64,000 bases of DNA, from contig JASHNW010000065.1 in assembly GCA_030041435.1 (NCBI GenBank), positions 50,127 through 114,126 of the forward strand, written 5' to 3'. This document shows, in pieces, positions 27,349-36,116 of this stretch (position 1 is the first letter of the stretch; each line of letters opens with the position of its first letter). The notes under the pieces were generated by a model, which worked only from the letters and a program-made list of their open reading frames with translations, was not told the origin of the DNA and ran no database searches. This stretch comes from Acidobacteriaceae bacterium (lineage in GTDB: Bacteria; Acidobacteriota; Terriglobia; Terriglobales; Acidobacteriaceae). Position numbers and translations under genes: made by a program.

Positions 27349-28689
27349 TTATCCTTGTGCGTTACCCTTCTCGTAGACGCGCTCTTTCTCCGCGTCGAAG
27401 TAATACACCGCGCCGTTGCGATAGGAGCGAACCGAAAGGTCGATGGTCGCCATCACCTTGTAGCCAAGATCGACGGGACAATTCGGCTGTTGTCGGCTTC
27501 GCACGCAATCGAGAAAGTTATCGACATGCAGCAGGTCGCCCTGATTGCCTACATTCTCGACACGCACTCGCTCGTACCCGTATTGTTTCGCAAAGTCCGC
27601 AACATAAGGACTCTCCGGGATGATATCCGCGTAGTCATACTGCCGGGTCGGTGGACCCTCCCACTCGTCGCTCAGATGAATCGTGGCCTTAGTGCCGCGA
27701 ATCATCGTTGTTGGTCCATGCTCGTTCACCTGCGACGACTGGATGGTCATGGAATACCTGCTGGGATAGTCGGCGGCGGTCAGGAAGGTATCCGGCGTCT
27801 CGCGTCCGTCGTTGTAAACCCAAAGGCCACCCATCCCGGCAGAGCGGGTCGGGAAGTCGTTGGCTACGGCGAGATGGAACGGCGCCACGATGTGGTAGTG
27901 AAGGTCGGTGGCAATGCCGCCGGAGTAATCCCAGTATTTGCGGAAGCGGAAGAATCGGTCTGCATTAAAGGGAATTTGCGGTGCCGGGCCGAGCCACTGC
28001 TTCCAGTCGATATGGTCGTCTCCCGTGCCATCCGGTCCCGCGCCTGGATCGATCGGCCAGTTCCAGTCGCCCTTCGGATCGTTGCGGCTGTAGGTGCCCT
28101 GCACGGCAACCACCTGGCCGATCATGCCTGACTGAATAATCTGCCGCATCTTGTGCCAGCGGTTCCAGCTCAGCCCCTGCACTCCAACCTGCACCACACG
28201 ATTCAGTTCCTTCGCCCGATGCGCAACGACCTTGCTTTCCTCCACCGTATGGGTCATCGGCTTTTCGACGTAGACGTCCTTGCCGTGCTCCAGGGCCATC
28301 AGCGTCATGGGAGCGTGCCAGTGATCGGGCGTGGCGATGATGACGGCGTCTACATCCGGCCGCTGCAGCACCTCTTCATGACGCGTGTAAGTCTTCGCCT
28401 CCGGGAACAGTGCGGACGCCTTCCTCAGACGCCTCTCATAGACGTCGCAGAGAGCGACAACCTCGATATCCTGCTTGTTCTTTCGGTGATCGAGCAGCAG
28501 GTGCATATGGTCGTTGCCGCGCAGTCCGAGCCCGATGACTGCCAGATTGATCCGGTCGTTGGCGCCAATCGCCTGCGACCAGGCGGGGCGAACAGCAGCG
28601 GCGGCCGCCGCCGTATAGCCGGCATACTTGACAAAGCTGCGCCGCGTTACCGGCGCTGCCCCCGGGTTCTTCAGTCCGTCCACGGCCAT
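27349..28689 (-). CDS. Gfo/Idh/MocA-family oxidoreductase, Tat-exported
   Basis: This 446-aa NAD(P)-dependent oxidoreductase has a Tat signal (VTRRSFVKYAGYTAAAAAAV). The Rossmann fold has INLAVIGLGLRGNDHMHLL, the motif VDAVIIATPDHWHAPMTLM and the catalytic VYVEKPMTHTVEESK. The C-terminal domain contains YWDYSGGIATDLHYHIVAP. The ATG at 28689 gives a normal Tat leader; the frame stays open upstream across the promoter and is not coding there. It is the first gene of the operon Gfo-ROK-SIS-EamA-EamA-DUF1080 and is divergent from the LacI-family gene. It is similar in plan to the exported oxidoreductase at 18100. The likely reaction is oxidation or reduction of a glycoside ring carbon. Confidence 0.87.
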   Translation of the reverse strand: MAVDGLKNPGAAPVTRRSFVKYAGYTAAAAAAVRPAWSQAIGANDRINLAVIGLGLRGNDHMHLLLDHRKNKQDIEVVALCDVYERRLRKASALFPEAKTYTRHEEVLQRPDVDAVIIATPDHWHAPMTLMALEHGKDVYVEKPMTHTVEESKVVAHRAKELNRVVQVGVQGLSWNRWHKMRQIIQSGMIGQVVAVQGTYSRNDPKGDWNWPIDPGAGPDGTGDDHIDWKQWLGPAPQIPFNADRFFRFRKYWDYSGGIATDLHYHIVAPFHLAVANDFPTRSAGMGGLWVYNDGRETPDTFLTAADYPSRYSMTIQSSQVNEHGPTTMIRGTKATIHLSDEWEGPPTRQYDYADIIPESPYVADFAKQYGYERVRVENVGNQGDLLHVDNFLDCVRSRQQPNCPVDLGYKVMATIDLSVRSYRNGAVYYFDAEKERVYEKGNAQG

Positions 28690-28759
28690 TCCTTTCGGGA
28701 TATGCGTTTGCAGTGCCTGCCTGAGCTTTGTGCCGCGGGCAGGTAGATTTGAAGTAAGG

Positions 28760-28821
28760 AAAGCGGTTGCAGAAAGCGATTGCAAAGCACTTGTATATAG
28801 ATCGCGTGATCCTATTGTCAA
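28760..28821 (-). promoter_or_regulatory. Sigma70-type promoter with tandem LacI-type operator for the Gfo-ROK-SIS operon
   Basis: On the minus strand TTGACA (28816-28821) is followed by TATACA (28792-28797, spacing 18) or TATATA (28794-28799, spacing 16). Two 13-bp direct repeats follow, read on the plus strand as AAAGCGGTTGCAG (28760-28772) and AAAGCGATTGCAA (28773-28785). They match the tandem repeats at 22863-22888 in core, period and place. The remaining bases to the LacI-family start at 29102 show no other gene. Confidence 0.7.
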
Positions 28822-29101
28822 GCCCGGACCCCGCGCATCGCTGTCTTCGGCGAAATCGCGTCGCGGCTTCGCCAGCCCAGTCCGGCGACGCGGCCGGGAA
28901 GACTGCAGGCAGTTGGCTTGATGTCCGCGTTCCAGGGCCTGCCTGGGACAAAACATTGCTGCTGGCGTTGAACCTGGGCTGCGCTATCATTGTCTCTTCG
29001 CTGCCGATCTCATCTCGCGCTATCGCTCGCCATCGCAGAGAAGAGTCCGAAGAGCCAGGCAAGAAGAGACCGAAGACCGATGATGAGGTTGCGGAGGGCC
29101 A

Positions 29102-30154
29102 ATGCCGTATACCATGAAAGAAGTCGCGAGACGAGCGGGGGTCTCTCCAGCCACCGTTTCTCGCGTTCTCAACAATATCCACTACATCTCCGATGAGACA
29201 CGGCAGCGCGTCCTCGAAGCCGTTAGCGAGCTGAATTACTACAAGAACGTCCACGCCCGTCGCCTGGCGACCGGCCAGAGCGATCTCTTCGGCCTGGTGA
29301 TTTCCGAGATTGCGAACCCGTATTTCCCTGAAGTTATTCGTGGCTTTCAGGCGGCTGCCTGGGATCGCGGGCTCGATGTCCTGCTGCTCAATACCGAATA
29401 CGATCTGGCCCGCACGCAGTCGGTCATCCGCAAGCTGGTGGAGAGCGATGTTCGCGGCGTCGCGATTATGACTTCTTCAATCGACGACTCGGCAACCTCG
29501 ACTCTTACCGAAGCCGGCATCGGAGTCGTTTTTTGTAACTTATGTCCGCCCAATAAGCTGGTCAGCAATATCACCATCAACTACCGCCGCGGCGTGCTTC
29601 AGGCTATCGAACATGTTGCGGTTTTGGGCCATCGCAGGGCCGCGGTCATTTCCGGACCTGAAACCAACGGGACCGCCATGAATATCCGGCAAGCCCTGGT
29701 GGCCGGGTTGAAGCAGCGTAAGATGGCGCCCTTTCCGGTGACCAGTTGCGATTACCGGGTGGATGCGGGAGCCTCGGCCGTTGACGATATCCTCTCGGTC
29801 CCGGATATTCCCACTGTGATCTTCTGCGGCAGCGATCTCATCGCTATGGGCGCTATGAGCACGCTTGAGGAGGCTGGCGTGCGGGTGCCGGAAGAGGTTT
29901 CCATCGTCGGCATCGACGACATTTCCTTTGCGTTTCTGGCGCGTCCGCCGCTGACCACGATCCGTGTGCCACGGGAGCAGTTGGGCATGCAGGCCTTTCA
30001 GGCGCTGGACAAGATGCTCAAGCTCAAGCGGAAGCTTGGTGCCGAATACACGCTGGAGACGGATCTGGTTGTGCGATCGTCCACGGGGCCAGCCCGGAAA
30101 CACAAGCTCAACCTCCGGCCTGGCAGGGTGTCGGCTGCGGCCGCGGAGCATTGA
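29102..30154 (+). CDS. LacI-family transcriptional regulator
   Basis: This 350-aa regulator begins with the LacI helix-turn-helix (YTMKEVARRAGVSPATVSRV, then NIHYISDETRQRVLEAV) followed by the hinge sequence NVHARRLATGQSDL. The periplasmic-binding-protein-like effector domain has FGLVISEIANPYFPEVIRGF, VGHRRAAVISGP-type strand VLGHRRAAVISG, PTVIFCGSDLIAMGAM and VSIVGIDDISFA. ATG 29102 follows GGAGGG closely. It is divergent from the Gfo-ROK-SIS operon across a 412-base region with a tandem operator, and the same operator occurs at the receptor operon promoter. It is therefore the best candidate to repress both and to respond to the imported sugar. Confidence 0.92.
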   Translation: MPYTMKEVARRAGVSPATVSRVLNNIHYISDETRQRVLEAVSELNYYKNVHARRLATGQSDLFGLVISEIANPYFPEVIRGFQAAAWDRGLDVLLLNTEYDLARTQSVIRKLVESDVRGVAIMTSSIDDSATSTLTEAGIGVVFCNLCPPNKLVSNITINYRRGVLQAIEHVAVLGHRRAAVISGPETNGTAMNIRQALVAGLKQRKMAPFPVTSCDYRVDAGASAVDDILSVPDIPTVIFCGSDLIAMGAMSTLEEAGVRVPEEVSIVGIDDISFAFLARPPLTTIRVPREQLGMQAFQALDKMLKLKRKLGAEYTLETDLVVRSSTGPARKHKLNLRPGRVSAAAAEH

Positions 30155-30219
30155 TTCCGGAGTGGAAGTAGCGCTCAGTCCCTGGCGGGCTGTGGATCGG
30201 CCGGATCGCTTTCACTGCC

Positions 30220-30545
30220 TTAACCGCCGAACCATTCACCCAGGCGTTCGGTGCGCCGGGCGTACCGCGGAGCCGTTGTTACGAGCAGGTCTGTGAAAAC
30301 GCGTTGCCCGCATCCGTCGTTGTCGCAAAAGAAACGGCGGACATGCAACTCGATGCTGACCGGTATGCGCTCCCAGGGCAGATCGCCAAGCCGCCGACTG
30401 CACCAGCTATACGTGCGCCGCGAAATCTGCCAGCACGCTGGGCAACAGTTTCCCTTCGCCGCGGGGCGCAGCACCATCACGAGCCGGTCTCCCCGTAGAT
30501 CTGCAACCGATCCAGAACGACGTCGCCCGCATCCGGCAACAGCGC
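30220..30545 (-). pseudogene. ISL3-family transposase N-terminal remnant, frameshifted
   Basis: On the minus strand the frame reads CCPACWQISRRTYSW, then RRLGDLPWERIPVSIELHV, RRFFCDNDGCGQRVF and ARRTERLGEWFGG. This is the zinc-finger N-terminus of ISL3-family transposases. The start of the gene is in another frame (LLPDAGDVVLDRLQIYG), so there is a frameshift near 30495, and the catalytic DDE domain is absent. This fragment is the only recognisable content of the 737-base gap between the LacI gene and the third receptor gene; 30546-30891 shows nothing else except the receptor's ribosome-binding site. Confidence 0.7.
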
Positions 30546-30891
30546 GCCGCCCCATGGCCGCCACCGCACCTCGCCAGAACCTGATCCCGTTCTAACGCCG
30601 ATCGTCTCGCCGGCAGAGTGCCAGCCCCGGTTCATAAAATGTGACGAAGAACCCCTCCTCATCTCGCTATTCACACCTTAAAACACAAGTAATATCGCGA
30701 GCCTGTATAGACTGTCGTTTCTCCGCGGGGATATGAATGATGGGCAACGGGCGATCAGTTCGTGAAAATTGCGACGATCGAAGTCACGGTGACGCTGACT
30801 CTCCTCTGGTTCAGGTCTTCCCAGCGCAAACCCCAGCAGAGTCCGGCTGCCGCCGTTCAAACGCTAATTTGGACATGTGCGGGAGGCGGTA

Positions 30892-33800
30892 ATGAAAACC
30901 GGAAACGTGATCGCTGTGGTGATTGCCGGGCTCGTAGCGACAGGAGGCCTTTTCACAACCCAGCTGGATGCGCAGGGTCTCTTCGGAACCATCGGCGGAA
31001 CCATCACCGATACAAGCGGGGCTGTAGTTCCTAATGCGACCGTCGTCGTTACAAACATCAACACGAACGTGAAGATTACGCTTACCACGAACGGAGCTGG
31101 TAACTATACCGCGCCCGATTTGAACCCCGGAACCTACACCGTGGAAGCCAGCGCAAAAGGGTTCAAAAGTGTGGTGCAGAACGATATCGCCCTTCAGGTC
31201 GACTCCAATCTCCGGGTCAGTCTTGTACTCGAGATCGGTTCGACTTCCGAGACTGTCACAGTCGCCGGAACCAACATATTGCTGCAAACGCAGGAGTCGT
31301 CACTCAGCCAGACCGTCGACGAGCAACAGTTAACTGAACTGCCTCTGTCAGGGTTGGCCGGTACCGGTCACAGCGCGTACAGCCTGGTCCCATTGTCTGC
31401 CGGTGTCACCCAGCAGGTGGGAGAAGGCGGTTATGCGCTGGACAACGCACGTCTGAATGGTGGCCGTCCTCGCATGGACGATTATCTGATCGATGGCACG
31501 AGTACAGAGCAACCCACCTTCGGCGGTCCCGATGCAAACCCATCGGTGGATGCGATACAGGAGCTCCGCGTTCAAACCAACGATTTCTCAGCCGAGTACG
31601 GCAAGGTAAGCGGGGGTGTCATTGAGATCACCACGAAGAGCGGCACCAACAAGTTTCACGGAACTGCCTACGAGTATTACCAGACCGATAAACTGGATGC
31701 CAATAACGACTTCAGCGATCTGGACCATATTCCGATTCAGCCCTCGCACTTTGATGAGTTTGGCGGCACTGTCGGCGGCCCGATATTGAGGAACAAACTG
31801 TTCTTCTTCACCGACTATCAGGGGGTGCGTGATGAATCGTCCAGCACAATAACGGGAGACGTTGTGCCTACGGATGCGTTCAAGACCGGCGATCTCTCTG
31901 CCCTCTGCACCGCAGGATTCACGGCAGGCATTTGCAACAACACATCGCAGCAACTTTATAATCCCGCAGACGGATACACTCCGTTCCCTGATGATCAGGT
32001 TCCTGTCAGTCCAATCGCCAAGGCTCTGGAGACCGTCTTTCCAGAGGGGAATGCGGGACCGTCACCAACTGTGACCGGTGGGAATGTTTGGAATGGCATC
32101 TCCACAAGCGGGACTACTGTGAACAGGATCAATCCTCGCGTGGATTGGTTCCCAGGACAGAAAGATCACATCTTCGGCGCCTATCACTATGAAACCTCTC
32201 ACCTTCACGGCAACACTCTGGGCTGGATTGATTCGGCGAACTATACAAATAACCCTCTCAGCACCATTACGATTGGCTGGTCGCACACGTTCAGTTCCAG
32301 CCTGCTAAACGATTTCCATTATGGTTACGATCACCGTCATCCACTTCGGACGACGAACGGATACGGAGAAGCCGGTCCGAGCGACTTTGATATTCAAGGC
32401 ATTCCTGCTTGCAACTATCCAGGTTCCAATGGTAAGTGCGGACCTCCGGGAGTCAGCATTACTGGATTCACCGGCTTTGGAGCCGGTGGAGCGATGCTGA
32501 TTGAACCTGCCGGCTATAACGAGTTCCTCGACTCAGTCACCATGGTTCGCGGCAACCATACATTGAAATTAGGCGGGGAGATTCGCCGCGCATCTATCAA
32601 CAACATCCAGCCGAATGACGTGGCCGGAGCCTTCACTTTCAATGGGAATGGCACCGGGAACGGGTATGCCGACTTCCTGATCGGCTATCTGGCCACGAGC
32701 ACAGTTCAGGTGCAGAGCGAATATCTCCGAGTCCGCACGTGGGCTGACGCGGCTTACGCTCAGGATGATTGGAAAATACGCAGGCGGTGGACGCTGAATC
32801 TCGGACTTCGCTGGCAATACGATCCTTCATGGACATCCGCCAACAACGGATTGGCCAGTTTTGATCCGTATAACCTCACCTGGACCGTGAATGGATTGAA
32901 TGGAGCTCCGCAAGGCTCGGTTCAAACTCACTGGAAAGAATTCGCGCCGCGCCTCGGATTCGCATGGAACCCGCGCAGTGGACTGGTGGTGCGTGGTGGT
33001 TATGGCATTACCTTCCCGGGTTCTCTTGGCCACGGGCGTGGTGGAGACGGCAACCCGTCGCCTGATGTGCTGGCGACGACAACAATTCAACCCGGAACCT
33101 ATATCTCGAACCTGCCCCCTGTCATTGAGCCTGACCCTACCGCACCGCTCACTGATGCGCTAGCCGAATACTCCACTTACACACCGTACCATCAAGCCTC
33201 TCCATACTCCGAAATGTGGAACTTTACCATCCAGCAGCAGATCGGACCGAAGTCGGCTCTGACTCTTGCGTACAGCGGAAGTCACGGAGTGCATCTTCCG
33301 GTCAATTACGCGTACAACCTGTGCCAGCAATCTGCCGCGAGTATTGCCCAGTATGGCAATCAGATCAAGAATGGCACGGTAGACAGTCCCTATTGCGCTC
33401 CCGGCAACATTACTGCGCTCGGGGGATTTTACAATGACTATGTGTATCCTGGCTGGTGGGGCCTGTCCAGTTCGGCATACAACGCATTACAGATAACATA
33501 CGACAAGCGCTATTCTAACGGCCTGGCTCTCCTGTCCGACTTCACCTGGAGCAAGCTGCTCGACGATTCATCGTCTGATTGGAGCGGCTTCGGCTCACTC
33601 GATGTGTCTGGACAGGACTTCTACCACCGCGCAGCCGAACGATCTGTGAGCGCGGGCGACATTCCCCTCCGCTGGATATTCTCGCCCATTTACGATCTGC
33701 CGATTGGCCCGGGTCATGCGCTGCTCAACCATGGCGTGGCGAGTCAGATCCTGGGAGGCTGGCGAGCGAGCGGCATCTACACCCTCACGGCCGGAGATCC

Positions 33801-34272
33801 GGTAGGGATCAACGATGGCGGATATCTGTATTGCAATCCGTCGATGACCATTGCGACGCGCCCCATGCAAGTTGGAAATCCAGGAACAGGATTTAAGCGC
33901 AGCATCAACGAGTGGTTTAACACCAACGCATTTGACTGGTCGGGAACCTGTGCCTACTACAGCAATCTGCGGGACGATTCCGGATCGCCGTACTCGGGAG
34001 AGCCGTCGCTCTCCTTTGGAGATACGCCGCGCTACTCAGACGACGTGCGCGCTCCCGGGGTCAATAACCTGGATGCGTCGCTCCAGAAGGATTTCAACCT
34101 CCCGTGGATTGGCGAACAAGGCCGTCTGCGTCTGCAGTTTGACGGCTTTGACATCCTGAATCACCCGGAGTTTTCGCCGCCAATTGGCCTGGCGAGCGCT
34201 CAGTTCGGCCAGGTACTCTCGACGCGCAATTCCGGCCGCGTGGTGCAGCTTGGAGCGCATTTGACCTTCTAG
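30892..34272 (+). CDS. TonB-dependent receptor, Oar-like, with carboxypeptidase-regulatory-like domain
   Basis: This complete 1126-aa outer-membrane receptor has a signal peptide (VIAVVIAGLVATGGLF). The regulatory-like domain has FGTIGGTITDTSGAVVPNAT and GTYTVEASAKGFKSVV, followed by a plug region and a barrel with FSAEYGKVSGGVIEITTKSG and YAQDDWKIRRRWTLNLGLRW. It ends RVVQLGAHLTF. ATG 30892 is preferred over the in-frame GTG 30877 because GGAGG (30882-30886) lies five bases upstream. It precedes GH35-like and GH36-like enzymes on the same strand, suggesting a galactose-containing glycan. No LacI-type tandem operator was seen upstream. Confidence 0.92.
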   Translation: MKTGNVIAVVIAGLVATGGLFTTQLDAQGLFGTIGGTITDTSGAVVPNATVVVTNINTNVKITLTTNGAGNYTAPDLNPGTYTVEASAKGFKSVVQNDIALQVDSNLRVSLVLEIGSTSETVTVAGTNILLQTQESSLSQTVDEQQLTELPLSGLAGTGHSAYSLVPLSAGVTQQVGEGGYALDNARLNGGRPRMDDYLIDGTSTEQPTFGGPDANPSVDAIQELRVQTNDFSAEYGKVSGGVIEITTKSGTNKFHGTAYEYYQTDKLDANNDFSDLDHIPIQPSHFDEFGGTVGGPILRNKLFFFTDYQGVRDESSSTITGDVVPTDAFKTGDLSALCTAGFTAGICNNTSQQLYNPADGYTPFPDDQVPVSPIAKALETVFPEGNAGPSPTVTGGNVWNGISTSGTTVNRINPRVDWFPGQKDHIFGAYHYETSHLHGNTLGWIDSANYTNNPLSTITIGWSHTFSSSLLNDFHYGYDHRHPLRTTNGYGEAGPSDFDIQGIPACNYPGSNGKCGPPGVSITGFTGFGAGGAMLIEPAGYNEFLDSVTMVRGNHTLKLGGEIRRASINNIQPNDVAGAFTFNGNGTGNGYADFLIGYLATSTVQVQSEYLRVRTWADAAYAQDDWKIRRRWTLNLGLRWQYDPSWTSANNGLASFDPYNLTWTVNGLNGAPQGSVQTHWKEFAPRLGFAWNPRSGLVVRGGYGITFPGSLGHGRGGDGNPSPDVLATTTIQPGTYISNLPPVIEPDPTAPLTDALAEYSTYTPYHQASPYSEMWNFTIQQQIGPKSALTLAYSGSHGVHLPVNYAYNLCQQSAASIAQYGNQIKNGTVDSPYCAPGNITALGGFYNDYVYPGWWGLSSSAYNALQITYDKRYSNGLALLSDFTWSKLLDDSSSDWSGFGSLDVSGQDFYHRAAERSVSAGDIPLRWIFSPIYDLPIGPGHALLNHGVASQILGGWRASGIYTLTAGDPVGINDGGYLYCNPSMTIATRPMQVGNPGTGFKRSINEWFNTNAFDWSGTCAYYSNLRDDSGSPYSGEPSLSFGDTPRYSDDVRAPGVNNLDASLQKDFNLPWIGEQGRLRLQFDGFDILNHPEFSPPIGLASAQFGQVLSTRNSGRVVQLGAHLTF

Positions 34273-34411
34273 ACGGGGCTACCTCCTGCGGAGGGACATC
34301 CCGGGATGCCTCTGTGCGAGCTTGCCGCTGCGTTCGTGTGACTGCTCGATAGAATGCCATGCCGATCCTGCGTGAGCCTCGCGCTCAGAACGCAGGCATG
34401 GAGGGCCGAGA

Positions 34412-36073
34412 ATGAAAACATCCGCCTGGTGCCTGTTTGCGAGTGTTTGGCTTGCGGCTGCATGCGCACTGTCAAGCTTACAGGCCGGTTCCCGTGACCA
34501 AGTGTGGGCTGTTCCCAACAGCCCGAACCCTTTGCCTCACTTTGAGGAGATAAACGGTCACGAACTGCTGTTTGTAGATGGCTCCCCGTTCGCCATGCTT
34601 GCAACCGAGATTCCATGGTGGGATTTGCGGGTGGGCTCGTATCGTCAGGATGAGGGTGTCTACGACTCGCTGTACCCTGCCGCAGTCAGGTTGGGGTTAA
34701 ATACCCTCAAGGTGCCCGTAAAATGGTCCATGATTGAACCGGAGAAGGATCAATATGACTTTTCCTATGTCGATCACGCTCTGTCGCAGGCCCGGCTGAA
34801 CCACCTTCATCTCGTGCTTGACTGGTTCGGGCATTATGCGAGCGGCGCCGGAACGATCTATCAGAATCTCAGCGGGCAGATGTTTGCGCCCAGATACATT
34901 GTGGACGACGAGGTCACCTATCCTCGCGCTGTGGATGGCAATGGACTGGTGCACCACGATGCGGTGTCATACGACTCGGATGCCGTCATCGACAGGGAGA
35001 CAAAAGCCTTCCGGGCATTCATGCTGCACCTGAGGCTGACAGATTACGACCACGTCGTCGTCGGCATCCAGCTTGAAAACGAGATCGCTGTGTTCGGGTC
35101 CGACCGCCACAATCCGGCACTCTTCCGCGATCATTCTGCAGCCTCCAACCTGTTCTTCAAACAGGGCGGCTTTACCGACGACCTGAAGTACAGCGCCTGG
35201 AGTCTTAGTTGGCGCTGGATTCGTCCGCTGACCGAAGTTGCGCATGCAACCTATCCGATTCCGGTCTTTCTCAATTTCGTCAACGGATCCCTTGAACCGC
35301 AACAGATTGGAGGGTCCCCCGGCGAAGATGTCGCTGCCTATCTCGCAAATGCTCCCGACCTGAGCTTTATCGCCGTCAACGCTTACTTCTGCGGTGCATG
35401 GAAAGACACAACATGTCCCGTTCCCTCGAGCGGAAAGACGGAAGAGTTCCGAGACGTGCTCCATCGCTTTCAGGTTGGACGCAACGTCGCCGCAGTGACC
35501 GAAACAAACAGTGGCAACACGCTCATTGCGCCGCGGTTTGCATTTGTTGCGCTCGGCGAATTCGCAACTCCGATCTTCTCGCCGTGGTGTCTCACGGTTT
35601 CATATCCGGAGACGTACCAGCCCTATCTCGCCGCCGATGGCGAACTGGCCAACGGCGCTGCCGCATTCCATGAATCGGTGCAGGCACTCTCGCTCGCGCT
35701 TCCTCCAATTCTGACGTATGCAGGCACAGACAAGCTCAGCGTATTCCAGGCGCCTGCAATCGGACAGGACTATTCCGCGGAAAGGACAGTGAACGGTCTC
35801 ACCGTAAGCATGAACGAAAACCGCGATGGTCAGGCAATTGTTATTCATCCGGATGGGAAGCAGCTCCTGATCGTTGGCTATAGGACAGAGGTATCGATCA
35901 GGAATCAGAGAATGATCTGGCCCGCGGTGCGGAAGCTGCAGGTCACCAGAGTGCGGTGGTCGGGTTCAGGATGGGTGGATGTGGGAGCAGCCGACTACGG
36001 TGTGGATCAATCGAGCGCCAGCCTGTACGTCGATCTGGCTGATCCTCAGGCTGTGTTGATTTCGCTGCCGTGA
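34412..36073 (+). CDS. GH35-like beta-galactosidase (DUF5597-type), secreted
   Basis: This 553-aa exported enzyme has a signal peptide (WCLFASVWLAAACALSSLQA). A clan GH-A TIM barrel follows: RLGLNTLKVPVKWSMIEPE with FDFSYVD-like text (QYDFSYVDHAL), and the acid/base Glu in VVGIQLENEIAVFG. A late barrel strand NVAAVTETNSGN carries a candidate nucleophile Glu. The C-terminal part is beta-rich. Proteins of this plan occur with GH35/DUF5597 annotation in acidobacterial and bacteroidetes glycan loci and act on galactosides. It lies 139 bases after the receptor and 43 bases before the GH36-like gene. Family-level assignment is likely; substrate is inferred only. Confidence 0.75.
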   Translation: MKTSAWCLFASVWLAAACALSSLQAGSRDQVWAVPNSPNPLPHFEEINGHELLFVDGSPFAMLATEIPWWDLRVGSYRQDEGVYDSLYPAAVRLGLNTLKVPVKWSMIEPEKDQYDFSYVDHALSQARLNHLHLVLDWFGHYASGAGTIYQNLSGQMFAPRYIVDDEVTYPRAVDGNGLVHHDAVSYDSDAVIDRETKAFRAFMLHLRLTDYDHVVVGIQLENEIAVFGSDRHNPALFRDHSAASNLFFKQGGFTDDLKYSAWSLSWRWIRPLTEVAHATYPIPVFLNFVNGSLEPQQIGGSPGEDVAAYLANAPDLSFIAVNAYFCGAWKDTTCPVPSSGKTEEFRDVLHRFQVGRNVAAVTETNSGNTLIAPRFAFVALGEFATPIFSPWCLTVSYPETYQPYLAADGELANGAAAFHESVQALSLALPPILTYAGTDKLSVFQAPAIGQDYSAERTVNGLTVSMNENRDGQAIVIHPDGKQLLIVGYRTEVSIRNQRMIWPAVRKLQVTRVRWSGSGWVDVGAADYGVDQSSASLYVDLADPQAVLISLP

Positions 36074-36116
36074 CAGGCGTCGCCATGAGACTGCATTCAA
36101 CTGAAAGGAACGAAAT

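Noticed and set aside
26827..28131. A 434-codon plus-strand frame opposite the ROK and Gfo/Idh genes
   Set aside because: Antisense shadow; the minus-strand proteins carry full family motifs.
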